Below are positions 48,498 through 56,756 of a stretch of DNA of 64,000 nt, one piece after another. The position numbers and the translations under genes are program-made. This DNA comes from Nitrosomonas sp. (GTDB taxonomy: Bacteria > Pseudomonadota > Gammaproteobacteria > Burkholderiales > Nitrosomonadaceae). The notes beneath the pieces were generated by a model. That model worked only from the letters and a program-made list of their open reading frames with translations, did no database searches and was not told where the DNA came from. The stretch's first letter is position 1, and every line of letters begins with the position of its first letter. Location of the stretch: the NCBI RefSeq assembly GCF_019635155.1, contig NZ_JAHBZY010000012.1, positions 36,135-100,134 on the forward strand. The letters are read 5' to 3'.

Positions 48498-50237
48498 ATG
48501 AAACGTACATTTATACTGCTGAGCCTGGTGCTCGTGTCAATTATTTCAAGTTTGAACGCTAGGGCTGCCATTCATGCGACCGAAGAATATCCCGCGGTGA
48601 TTGGTCAATATTTTCAGTTCATGCGAGCTGAAAACAGCGATTTGGGCGTATATGACGCGCTTCAGGCATTCAAAAGCGGTAAATTCACACCCTCACAGTC
48701 CGCTGTGATGAATTTCGGTATCGGCGCAAAACCGGTGTGGTTAGCCTTGGATGTCACTAATGCGCATCATGAACCGATTGTACGTCAGTTGTTACTGGAG
48801 AATGCTTGGTTAGATAAAATCGATGTTTTCTTTTTCCGAGAGAACCAATTAGTCAGCAGCTTTCATACCGGGGATAGTCTGCCATTCTCGCAACGCCCGA
48901 TCAATCATCGTTTCTTTGTAATTGAACATACTTTCAATCACGGCGATACGCTGATTCTAATTCGGGTGGAAGCGGATGATGCCATGGTTCTTCCCATTTA
49001 CTTCATGAATGCCGAACAATTGGAGCGCAAGGATTTACTGAATGCTTATAGTTACGGTCTGATGTATGGTGCAATTGTGGCCTTGGTCGCTTACAATTTG
49101 GTCCTGTATATCGGTTTGCGGATCGGTTCCTATCTGTTGTATTCCATCTTCTTGTTGTTCTTTATCGCATTAAATCTAGCTTACACGGGCCACGGTTATC
49201 AGTGGTTGTGGCCGGATTCCCCCCATTGGCAGCGCTGGGCCAGCGCAGTATTGATTGCGGCGGGTACTACCAGCGGATTTGCATTCACGTTGCAGTTCCT
49301 GGATGTCAAAAAAACCTGGCCGCGCGTATATCGCTTCATCATTCTAGGTTGCCTATTTTTTTGTACACTAGTGCTGGCGGCGATGTTCCTGGATGAGCTG
49401 GTCGTTGCATTAGCGATATCGTTTGTTTTTATCTTCTGCTTCTATGTGGCGGCTGTGATTTTAGGAATTATTTCACTGAAAATCGGGAATAAATTTGCGA
49501 AATACTTTCTGATTGCGTCAATCCTGACGATATGCGGGGGCGTCATCACGGCCAATGCCGTGTGGGGTTTTATTCCATTTAACTGGTTGACTTACCGCGC
49601 TGTGGATATTGGCATGACGTTGGATGCGATCTTGCTGGCATTGGCGCTTGCCGCGCGCTTTGAAATGAATCAAAGGGAAAAATTGGCTGCCGAGAAAATG
49701 GCCGGTATTGATTTACTGACAAACTTGAATAATCGCCGCTCTTTTTATAAATATGTAAAACCGATCTGGTCTATAAGCTTACGAAGCAAAAGCAGCACTT
49801 CTGTAATCATGCTCGACCTCGATAACTTTAAGTTGCTGAATGACAATTACGGTCATGCGCTGGGCGATCAGGTTTTAGTGCAATTAGCGGAAACATTACA
49901 AAGAGAGGCGCGAAGCGGTGACATTCTGGCGCGTTGGGGAGGTGAGGAATTTTTAATTTTTTTACCGGAAACGCGGCTGCAAGACGCAATAACCATCGCG
50001 GAAAGAGTGCGTAATAAAATCAGTTTGCTGCAAGTGTCGTCCGAGAAAGGTGAGAAACTTACAATTTCTGCTAGTTTTGGTGTTGTAAGCAATCAAAACA
50101 ATCATATTTCATTGGACGAATTGATTGCGAGTGCGGATCAGCAATTATATCGCGCTAAAAAACAAGGCCGTAATTGCGTATGCTCGGATTTTTCAGCAGC
50201 TGGCGGCAGTGGCGCGAGTGAAGGGCTTGATAGGTAG
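48498..50237 (+). CDS. 7TMR-DISM diguanylate cyclase
   Basis: 579 residues. A signal peptide (about 1-24) leads into a periplasmic 7TMR-DISMED2-type sensor domain (about 30-175), then seven helices (about 185-390), then a GGDEF domain (about 410-565). The active-site motif G481-G-E-E-F485 is intact, and the product-inhibition I-site R472-S-G-D475 lies exactly five residues before it. Therefore it is predicted to make cyclic di-GMP and to be feedback-inhibited. The DISMED2 fold often binds carbohydrate-like ligands. A PilZ-like protein is encoded 560 bp downstream. Confidence 0.92.
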   Translation: MKRTFILLSLVLVSIISSLNARAAIHATEEYPAVIGQYFQFMRAENSDLGVYDALQAFKSGKFTPSQSAVMNFGIGAKPVWLALDVTNAHHEPIVRQLLLENAWLDKIDVFFFRENQLVSSFHTGDSLPFSQRPINHRFFVIEHTFNHGDTLILIRVEADDAMVLPIYFMNAEQLERKDLLNAYSYGLMYGAIVALVAYNLVLYIGLRIGSYLLYSIFLLFFIALNLAYTGHGYQWLWPDSPHWQRWASAVLIAAGTTSGFAFTLQFLDVKKTWPRVYRFIILGCLFFCTLVLAAMFLDELVVALAISFVFIFCFYVAAVILGIISLKIGNKFAKYFLIASILTICGGVITANAVWGFIPFNWLTYRAVDIGMTLDAILLALALAARFEMNQREKLAAEKMAGIDLLTNLNNRRSFYKYVKPIWSISLRSKSSTSVIMLDLDNFKLLNDNYGHALGDQVLVQLAETLQREARSGDILARWGGEEFLIFLPETRLQDAITIAERVRNKISLLQVSSEKGEKLTISASFGVVSNQNNHISLDELIASADQQLYRAKKQGRNCVCSDFSAAGGSGASEGLDR

Positions 50238-50251
50238 TTGCTTTGAGTAGG

Positions 50252-50470
50252 CTATTTTCCGTTGTGAGGATCCGGTTTTAAGTTTTCTTGTACGGCATCG
50301 GATGCTGTTTTTCTACCAAAGTCATCGTTGTTAATTTCCAGTTCATCGATTAATTTGATAATCCGGCTATCCGGGATCATGCCATCGGCTAAAACACCTT
50401 CATCGTCAATATCGCTATTGTTGCTGTGGATACCATCAGATTTTCCGGCAGAAAGTTTTTTGCTGAACAT
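50252..50470 (-). CDS. Small acidic protein of unknown function
   Basis: 72 residues, supported mainly by an excellent ribosome binding site (AAGGAG, 7 bp before ATG 50470). The protein is hydrophilic and Asp/Asn/Ser-rich (SDIDDEGVLADGMIPDSRIIKLIDELEINNDD), with no signal or membrane helix. The central part looks like two short amphipathic helices around RIIKLIDELEI. It is convergent with the cyclase gene, 14 bp apart. No family recognised. Confidence 0.65.
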   Translation of the reverse strand: MFSKKLSAGKSDGIHSNNSDIDDEGVLADGMIPDSRIIKLIDELEINNDDFGRKTASDAVQENLKPDPHNGK

Positions 50471-50797
50471 AACAAATCTCCTTACTTCAGGGGTAGTGAC
50501 GGTTATAGTAAAACATGCCGGGAATCAAACTAAATCAAGGAGTAACAACGGTTTTTGCCGGTATTTAAATATTGAGGAAAGGAAGCGTGTTACAACAGCC
50601 TGTAGAATCCAATTTTCCAGGGGCTTATCGGATTTGAACTCGTTTGGATCTTGTTCTGTAAGCAAAAAAGAAGGCTGATTTCATAAATAGAGCGTCGATT
50701 CCTATGTACGGATAACAAGCTTTCGATTATGATTGCAAGCCATTGAGATAGAATGAAAATAGCAACTCTTGGATAAACCAGGCACCTTTTATTTCCA
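50471..50797. other. Intergenic region, no gene seen
   Basis: About 327 bp between the divergent small acidic gene and the J-domain/PilZ gene. It must contain both promoters, but I see no clear -35/-10 pair, hairpin or coding frame with a ribosome binding site. Confidence 0.5.
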
Positions 50798-51823
50798 GTG
50801 ATCATGATTGAACGGCGCAATTATTATCGTATTCTGCATGTTCAACCCGATGCGCCAATGACGGTTATTGACGAGAGTTACCGGATTTGGATGCAAAAAC
50901 TTAAAACGTATCCAGAATTGGAAAATGCGGACTGGAATGCGGATCTATTGAATCTCGCTTTTAATACCTTACGGGATCCCTATAAGCGGATCGAATATGA
51001 TCGTGAATTATTGAAGCGCTACCATATTAAAGTACTGAGCCAAGGCGCGCTGGGTGCGCCTACGGTAAACCCCGGCGTGGATAATCAGCATGCCGAAGGT
51101 GCCGTGGATTTTAAGCAACGCAACTATTACCGGATTTTGCAGGTGCAAGCGGATGCGCCAATTACGACAATTACGGCAAGCTACTGGGCATTAAGAAAAA
51201 ATTCTCCGAATAATCACGCATTGTTGGATGAAGCTTACCGGATTTTATCCAATCCAGCCTCGCGTAAGCATTATGATGCTTTATTGGTTAGCGACTTGTG
51301 GCAAGCGGCTAAAGAAGATGTGAGAGCCAAAAAAGAGCAATTTCCCGCTTTATTCGAAACCATCGCCAGTTCCGCACGATCTTCAATCGAACCCTATCGG
51401 GCTGTCATTACACATTATTGTTCTTTTTGTAAAACACCGTATGTATCGCGGATTGGTTTTTATCAAAATGAAAATTGCCTGGAGTGCGGCAGTCCTTTGG
51501 CGGCTTTCGAACAAGGTCATCTGGAATCTCCTTTTCGCACGCTTACCCGCATCAATGTGCGCGGGCAATTGACATATTATTTGTTTTGGCCGGGGCGGCC
51601 ATGTCAAGGAATCTTCCAGGATTTATCCCCCGCCGGTATTCGTTTTTTGACAAATGTGATGCTGGATCGAAGCGACATTATCAAAATCGACGCACCCAAT
51701 TTCCAAGCGGTGGCGGAAGTCACACATACCCGCCAAGAAGGTGGTGGGTTTTCGATAGGTACACGGTTTTTAGCTGCAAAATTCGATCAACGCCACGGTA
51801 ATTTTGTGTCCCTGCAAGTTTGA
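50798..51823 (+). CDS. Double degenerate J-domain, zinc-ribbon and probable PilZ protein
   Basis: 341 residues. Two DnaJ-like units begin with the same phrase: RRNYYRILHVQPDAPMTVIDESYR (about 5-28) and QRNYYRILQVQADAPITTITASYW (about 108-131), each ending in a typical J-domain tail (LRDPYKRIEYDREL; LSNPASRKHYDALL). Neither has the HPD tripeptide needed to stimulate DnaK. A CxxC...CxxC ribbon (YCSFCKTPY...ENCLECGSPL, about 207-230) follows, then a PilZ-like region (about 245-341: GRPCQGIFQDLSPAGIRFLTNVML.. and FSIGTRFLAAKF). The canonical RxxxR of c-di-GMP-binding PilZ is not obvious. It may be a scaffold with lost chaperone function. Confidence 0.8.
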   Translation: MIMIERRNYYRILHVQPDAPMTVIDESYRIWMQKLKTYPELENADWNADLLNLAFNTLRDPYKRIEYDRELLKRYHIKVLSQGALGAPTVNPGVDNQHAEGAVDFKQRNYYRILQVQADAPITTITASYWALRKNSPNNHALLDEAYRILSNPASRKHYDALLVSDLWQAAKEDVRAKKEQFPALFETIASSARSSIEPYRAVITHYCSFCKTPYVSRIGFYQNENCLECGSPLAAFEQGHLESPFRTLTRINVRGQLTYYLFWPGRPCQGIFQDLSPAGIRFLTNVMLDRSDIIKIDAPNFQAVAEVTHTRQEGGGFSIGTRFLAAKFDQRHGNFVSLQV

Positions 51824-51875
51824 TTTGTATATTTTGAAATGATTATTTCTCCGGGCCTCAGTGCGTAGCCATGTT

Positions 51876-52736
51876 TCAAATCAAGTTAACTGGAAGTTTA
51901 AAATAAGCGACGCCGTTTGATTCGACTTCAGGCATTCTGCCGGCTCTGATATTGACCTGGATGGACGGCAACAACAAATTAGGCATTTCCAGAGTAGCAT
52001 CCCGCTTGTTGCGCATCGCTACAAAAGCTTCTTTGCTAATACCCTCATGCACATGAATGTTCTCGGCGCGTTGTTGAGCAACGGTGCTTTCCCAAGCGGG
52101 AGAGCGATTATCGGGTGGATAATCGTGGCACATGAACAATCGTGTCGTTGGTGGAAAAGATAATAATTTCTGAATGGAATGGAATAATTGATGAGCGTCG
52201 CCGCCAGGAAAATCCGCACGCGCCGTACCGACATCCGGCATGAACAGGGTATCGCCTATAAAAATAGCATCGTCAAACTGGTAAGCCATATCAGCGGGTG
52301 TGTGACCTGATACTGAAATCGCTTTGGCTGTTAGATTTCCAACTTGAAACACTTCGTTGTCGGCAAACAAATGATCGAAATGGCGGCCATCCGGAATGAA
52401 TTCGTCACCGAGATTAAAGATTTTTTTGAAGGTTTGTTGCACCGCCGGGATGTTAAAGCCGATTGCTGTTTTTCCCCCGAGTTGGGTTTTAAGGTATTCG
52501 GCGGCTGATAAATGGTCTGCATGCGCATGGGTTTCGAGTATCCATTGAACGGTCAACCGTTGTGTGCGGATAAACTCGATCAATTGATCGGCTGTGCGTG
52601 TGCGGGTTCTGCTGGCTTTTGGATCATAATCGAGTACGGGATCAATAATGGCACAGTTTCCGCCGGCTTCATCGAAAACAATGTAACTGACGGTCCAGGT
52701 TGCGGGATCGAAGATTGCATGGATATTTGGTTTCAT
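51876..52736 (-). CDS. MBL-fold hydrolase, persulfide dioxygenase-like (Blh/ETHE1 group)
   Basis: 286 residues. The metal motif THAHADH at residues 69-75, then GHTPADMAY, GDTLFMPDVGTARADFPGGDA and LFMCHDYPP, matches the ETHE1/Blh branch, which oxidises glutathione persulfide with one mononuclear iron. The opening NIHAIFDPATWTVSYIVFD is typical of Blh-type enzymes. Unlike classical Blh it lacks the N-terminal DUF442 domain, which here is fused to SQR three genes away. It is divergent from the YeeE transporters and probably in the same sulfide regulon. Confidence 0.88.
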   Translation of the reverse strand: MKPNIHAIFDPATWTVSYIVFDEAGGNCAIIDPVLDYDPKASRTRTRTADQLIEFIRTQRLTVQWILETHAHADHLSAAEYLKTQLGGKTAIGFNIPAVQQTFKKIFNLGDEFIPDGRHFDHLFADNEVFQVGNLTAKAISVSGHTPADMAYQFDDAIFIGDTLFMPDVGTARADFPGGDAHQLFHSIQKLLSFPPTTRLFMCHDYPPDNRSPAWESTVAQQRAENIHVHEGISKEAFVAMRNKRDATLEMPNLLLPSIQVNIRAGRMPEVESNGVAYFKLPVNLI

Positions 52737-52782
52737 AGGGGACTCCTGTTAAAGTAGTTAGTATCAAATTACTACTAATTTA

Positions 52783-52804
52783 TGATATATTTATTAATAT
52801 ATCA
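52783..52804. promoter_or_regulatory. Palindrome, candidate ArsR/BigR operator
   Basis: TGATATAT (52783-52790) and ATATATCA (52797-52804) are perfect 8-bp arms around TTATTA. It lies in the divergent promoter region between the persulfide dioxygenase and YeeE genes. AT-rich inverted repeats of this kind are used by ArsR-family repressors including BigR. Confidence 0.6.
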
Positions 52805-52829
52805 TTCTCAACTATAATTGATGAGAATG
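52803..52829 (+). promoter_or_regulatory. Second palindrome enclosing a TATAAT -10 box
   Basis: CATTCTCA (52803-52810) and TGAGAATG (52822-52829) are perfect inverted arms 11 bp apart. The spacer holds TATAAT at 52813-52818, a consensus -10 facing the YeeE genes 42 bp before the ATG at 52871. A repressor bound here would block the promoter. A clear -35 box was not found. Confidence 0.6.
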
Positions 52830-52870
52830 GTACAAATTATTACTTACTATAAATTATTTGAGGGCTGATT

Positions 52871-53302
52871 ATGAATATTTCATTGGAATCGATGCCATGG
52901 CATGCCGCTGCCGGCGGCGCGGTGATAGGCCTGGCAGTGGCGGTGTTATTGTTATTCAATGGCCGGATAGCCGGTATCTCAGGAATTGTAGGCGGATTGT
53001 TTCGGATGCAAAAAGGCGATATCAGTTGGCGGATTGCTTTTATAGCCGGACTGATTTTGTCTATAGCGGCTTGGAAATTCTTTTGGATTTTGCCGGAAAT
53101 AAGAATCGAATCCAGTTACGGCATGTTGGCGCTGGCAGGCCTGCTGGTCGGCTACGGTACGCGGCTTGGCTCGGGTTGCACCAGCGGGCATGGTGTTTGC
53201 GGGATGTCGCGCCGATCGCCGCGCTCAATTGCGGCGACTATCGTTTTTATGGGCATGGGTTTCGTGACGGTTTATTTGATACGTCACGTATGGAGCATTT
53301 GA
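52871..53302 (+). CDS. pmpA: YeeE/YedE family transporter, first half (PmpA-like)
   Basis: 143 residues with four or five helices. The core motif [30 protein letters not shown] (about 96-125) contains two cysteines, as in thiosulfate/sulfur-carrier YeeE (TsuA) proteins. The second half is encoded by the next gene 12 bp away. The split two-gene form is usual beside BigR. It probably moves a sulfur species or sulfur atom across the membrane. Confidence 0.9.
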   Translation: MNISLESMPWHAAAGGAVIGLAVAVLLLFNGRIAGISGIVGGLFRMQKGDISWRIAFIAGLILSIAAWKFFWILPEIRIESSYGMLALAGLLVGYGTRLGSGCTSGHGVCGMSRRSPRSIAATIVFMGMGFVTVYLIRHVWSI

Positions 53303-53314
53303 GACGAGGTAAGG

Positions 53315-53752
53315 TTGAATCCGGGGAGAACAGATATGATTATGATCATCGCATTGCTGGCAGGTCTCGTGTTCGGTGCGGGGTTGATTTTGTCCGGCAT
53401 GGTCAATCCGGCCATTGTTTTGGCCTTTTTAGATGTGGCGGGTAATTGGGATTCTTCATTGTTATGGGTGATGGGGGGGGCTGTTACTATCGGCTCCATT
53501 GCGTTCGCCTTGGCAAAGAGGCGGAAAGTCAGTTTTCTGGGGGTACCGATGCAGATGCCTACTACTACAAAAATAGATAAGCGCTTGTTATTAGGTAGCT
53601 TCCTATTCGGTATCGGTTGGGGAATTGCCGGTATTTGTCCTGGCCCGGCGCTGGTGCTGGCCGGTTCCGGAGAAACGGAAATTTTTGTTTTTTTAGCGGC
53701 GATGCTACTGGGGATGGGTATTTTTGAAATTGCGGAGAAGAAACATCGGTAA
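53315..53752 (+). CDS. pmpB: YeeE/YedE family transporter, second half (PmpB-like)
   Basis: 145 residues, from a probable ATG at 53315 (the Met at 53336, MIMIIALLAGLVFGAGLILSGMVNP, is preceded by GGGGAGA and may be the true start). The motif IGWGIAGICPGPALV (about 107-121) carries the second-half Cys. Works with the preceding half-transporter. Confidence 0.88.
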   Translation: MNPGRTDMIMIIALLAGLVFGAGLILSGMVNPAIVLAFLDVAGNWDSSLLWVMGGAVTIGSIAFALAKRRKVSFLGVPMQMPTTTKIDKRLLLGSFLFGIGWGIAGICPGPALVLAGSGETEIFVFLAAMLLGMGIFEIAEKKHR

Positions 53753-53856
53753 GATTCTACTGACAATCACTCCAAAATAAATTAGCATAAATACCCTTGC
53801 AGTCGTTGTAGGATTCTTGGTCTCGTTAAAAATTACATCAATAATGATAAATCAAT

Positions 53857-54192
53857 ATGAAAACACAACCGGTATTAAACGATATGGCGGCATTGCATGC
53901 GTCAGCCTCGGATGCATGTGCTTTGCTGAAAATTCTCGCTAATGAAGATCGATTGCTTATTTTATGTGAACTCAGTCGAGGGACCCGGAATGTAGGGGAG
54001 CTGGAAGAGATATTGGAGATTCATCAGCCGACTTTATCACAGCAATTAACCGTGTTACGCGAAGAAAGTTTGGTGGCGACAGAACGTAAAGGCAAATATA
54101 TCTATTACAGTTTGGCGAGTAAGGAAGCTATCAAGATCATGGAGACTCTAGTTGATCTGTACTGTAACTCAACGTGTAAAGAGGCTAGCTGA
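53857..54192 (+). CDS. bigR: ArsR-family repressor, BigR/SqrR-like
   Basis: 111 residues with a winged helix (LLKILANEDRLLILCELSRG; HQPTLSQQLTVLREESLVATERKGKYIYYSL). Cysteines lie at 21, 37, 103 and 107. C37 and C103 or C107 are placed like the two sulfide-sensing cysteines of BigR/SqrR, which form a disulfide or tetrasulfide when persulfides appear and release DNA. The neighbours are all sulfide-related, so it likely represses this cluster. Confidence 0.88.
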   Translation: MKTQPVLNDMAALHASASDACALLKILANEDRLLILCELSRGTRNVGELEEILEIHQPTLSQQLTVLREESLVATERKGKYIYYSLASKEAIKIMETLVDLYCNSTCKEAS

Positions 54193-54224
54193 TCCGGAGA
54201 TTCAGCTTTCCGCCCTATCATCGT

Positions 54225-54255
54225 GCAACATTAATCGTACAGTGATTAACGTTGC
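54225..54255. promoter_or_regulatory. 12-bp inverted repeat upstream of the DUF442-SQR gene
   Basis: GCAACATTAATC (54225-54236) and GATTAACGTTGC (54244-54255) pair with one mismatch over a 7-nt spacer, 34-64 bp before the ATG. It could be another repressor site or an attenuator in the bigR-sqr intergenic gap. Its sequence differs from the palindromes at 52783-52829. Confidence 0.5.
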
Positions 54256-54288
54256 GTCACCGTACGATCGTTTCTATCGGGAGAGGGT

Positions 54289-55899
54289 ATGACCGTCAAC
54301 ATTACGAAGTTGGATCACAAGCTATCGGTATGCGGTCAAATCAGTATCGATGACATCGGTGAAATTGCCGCAACCGGTTATCGATCCATTATTTGCAATC
54401 GCCCGGATTTCGAAGGCGGCGGGAGCCAGCCGTCCAGTGAAGAACTGGAAGCGATGGCGAAATCGGTGGGAGTGACGTTCATTTATTTACCGGTCAATAT
54501 GGGGGTGATATCTGCCGAGCGTGTGGAGGCTTTTCAGAAGCTGTTGGCGGAGTTGCCGAAACCGGTTTTGGCGTTTTGCAATTCCGGCAGACGCGCGACC
54601 GCTTTATATGAAATGACCCAACAGCGTGCCAGCGGCGAAGCAAAAGCACAGGAATCAGTCGTCGATGCTTGTAATTGGGGGGACGCTTTTGATGTGGTTG
54701 TGATCGGCGGCGGCTCGGCCGGAATCGGCGTCACCGCCAGTTTGCTCAAACGGCGGCCAGCTCTGCGCATTGCAATTATCGAACCCAGCGATAAACATTA
54801 TTATCAACCGGCCTGGACACTGGTGGGCGGTGGTGCTTACGATATTGCCGAGACCGTGAAACCGATGACGGAGGTGATTCCCGGAAATGCGCAGTGGATT
54901 CAGGCAGCCGCAGCCGGATTTGAACCGGAACACAACAAGGTGCGTCTGGAAGATGGCCGCATAATAGGTTACCGGCAACTGATCGTTTGTCCCGGTATTC
55001 GGACCGCATGGGAAAAGATCGAAGGACTGGAAGAAACCTTGGGTAAAAACGGCGTTACTTCCAATTACCGGTTCGATCTGGCGCCCTATACCTGGGAACT
55101 GGTGCGAGGACTCAAAACCGGGAAAGCGATTTTTACCCAGCCGCCGATGCCGATCAAATGTGCCGGTGCGCCACAGAAAGCCATGTATCTTTCCTGCGAT
55201 CACTGGATGCGTTCGCAATGCTTGGATAACATCGAAGTTGAGTTTGACACCGCGGGCGCCGTGCTATTTGGCGTAGCCGATTTTGTTCCGTCCTTGATGG
55301 AATACGTCAAACGCTATCATGCAAAGTTGGTATTCAATTCCAATCTGGTTAAAGTGGATGGAGCGCAAAAAATCGCCTATTTTGAAATTAAGGGGACTGA
55401 TGGAACCGTGGCTCTCGCGGCAAAGCCTTTTGATATGCTGCATGTGACACCGCCCCAGATGGCGCCGGATTTTCTGCGGAACAGCGCTCTGGCGGACGTC
55501 GGCGGTTTTTGCAAGGTAAATGAAAAAACGCTGCAGCACACCGATTACCCGAATATCTTTTCGCTGGGAGATGCCTGCTCGTCGCCCAATGCAAAAACCG
55601 CAGCGGCTGCCAGAAAGCAAATTGTAGTGGTAGCCGAGAATCTTCTGGCGGAAAAAGAAGATCGCGAATTTACGGCCTTTTACGATGGTTATGGCGCATG
55701 TCCGCTGACGGTGGAAAACGGCAAGGTAATCCTTGCTGAATTCGGTTTTGGTGGAAAGCTGTTACCCACATTCCCATTGAATCCGACCGTACCGAGCAAG
55801 CTTTACTGGTTTTTCAAGCAGACTGTTTTTCCATGGGTTTATTGGAATGGCATGTTAAAGGGCAAGGAATGGCTTGCCCGGTCAAGCCGGCCCCGTTGA
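54289..55899 (+). CDS. sqr: DUF442 phosphatase/rhodanese-like domain fused to sulfide:quinone oxidoreductase
   Basis: 536 residues. The N-terminal DUF442 domain (about 1-120) has the loop C97-NSGRR. An FAD-binding SQR follows from about 132 (DVVVIGGGSAGIGVT). The segment PIKCAGAPQKAMYLSCDHW (C291) and LGDACSSPNAKTAAAARKQ (C430) correspond to the two redox cysteines of type II (mitochondrial-type) SQR. The SQR oxidises sulfide to persulfide and passes electrons to quinone; the fused domain may accept or transfer the sulfane sulfur. Fusions of this kind are known in proteobacteria. Confidence 0.9.
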   Translation: MTVNITKLDHKLSVCGQISIDDIGEIAATGYRSIICNRPDFEGGGSQPSSEELEAMAKSVGVTFIYLPVNMGVISAERVEAFQKLLAELPKPVLAFCNSGRRATALYEMTQQRASGEAKAQESVVDACNWGDAFDVVVIGGGSAGIGVTASLLKRRPALRIAIIEPSDKHYYQPAWTLVGGGAYDIAETVKPMTEVIPGNAQWIQAAAAGFEPEHNKVRLEDGRIIGYRQLIVCPGIRTAWEKIEGLEETLGKNGVTSNYRFDLAPYTWELVRGLKTGKAIFTQPPMPIKCAGAPQKAMYLSCDHWMRSQCLDNIEVEFDTAGAVLFGVADFVPSLMEYVKRYHAKLVFNSNLVKVDGAQKIAYFEIKGTDGTVALAAKPFDMLHVTPPQMAPDFLRNSALADVGGFCKVNEKTLQHTDYPNIFSLGDACSSPNAKTAAAARKQIVVVAENLLAEKEDREFTAFYDGYGACPLTVENGKVILAEFGFGGKLLPTFPLNPTVPSKLYWFFKQTVFPWVYWNGMLKGKEWLARSSRPR

Positions 55900-56737
55900 A
55901 GCCGTGACTATTACGCTCGTCAGTATTGTTCTGGGCGCGTTAACCGGTTTGGTGCTGGCGCTGACTGGCGCGGGGGGCACCATCATCGCGGTGCCATTGC
56001 TCATCTTCGGTCTGCATTTCACGGTGGCGCAAGCGGCGCCGGTTGCGTTGCTTGCAGTCAGTTTGTCTGCCGGGATTGGTGCGTTGATTGCGCACCGCCA
56101 GCGGTTAGTGCGCTACCGGGCTGCCGGGTTTATCGCTGTCACCGGTATCATCACTGCGCCGCTCGGCATTTGGGGAGCGCAACATTTGCCGAATACGCCG
56201 CTCACCATGTTGTTTGCCGCGGTTCTGTTTTTTGTCGCGATCAGGATGTTGTTACGCGGTGAAGCCCCGAATCAGCCGCCCCATACATCTGCAGAGCAAC
56301 CCTGCGAATCGGTTTCGGTGCCATGCCGTTTGGAATACGACCAAGGTCGATTGGTTTGGAACTGGCCGTGTGCGCGAATATTGGCTTTATTCGGCGCGAC
56401 TACCGGTTTCTTGTCGGGATTGCTGGGTGTAGGGGGTGGTTTTGTGGTGGTGCCGGCATTGCGAAAAGCCACTAACCTGCCGATGCAATCCATCCTTGCG
56501 ACTTCTCTGGCGGTGATTGCGCTGGTTTCGGCGATGGGCGTGATCACCGCCAGTTCGCTGGGCGGGATGAATTGGCCGGTGGCATTGCCGTTTGCGGCAG
56601 GCGCTTTGGGCGGCATGCTGACCGGGCGGCTGTTTGCCAGACGCTTAGAAGGGCCCCGGCTGCAGCAAGGCTTTGCAGTGATCGCTATTCTGGTAGCGCT
56701 TGGAATGGCGGGTAAAGCGATCCTGTCTTTGATATAA
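55874..56737 (+). CDS. TauE/SafE-family anion (sulfite) exporter
   Basis: 287 residues from TTG 55874, which has AAGGA five bases upstream and overlaps the SQR gene by 26 bp; a GTG at 55904 is the alternative. Eight helices in two halves, with GALTGLVLALTGAGGTIIAVPLLIFGL and GATTGFLSGLLGVGGGFVVVPAL, define the family. It probably exports sulfite or a related product of persulfide oxidation. Confidence 0.9.
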   Translation: MPGQAGPVEAVTITLVSIVLGALTGLVLALTGAGGTIIAVPLLIFGLHFTVAQAAPVALLAVSLSAGIGALIAHRQRLVRYRAAGFIAVTGIITAPLGIWGAQHLPNTPLTMLFAAVLFFVAIRMLLRGEAPNQPPHTSAEQPCESVSVPCRLEYDQGRLVWNWPCARILALFGATTGFLSGLLGVGGGFVVVPALRKATNLPMQSILATSLAVIALVSAMGVITASSLGGMNWPVALPFAAGALGGMLTGRLFARRLEGPRLQQGFAVIAILVALGMAGKAILSLI

Positions 56738-56756
56738 GCAGACAATATCAGCGGAT

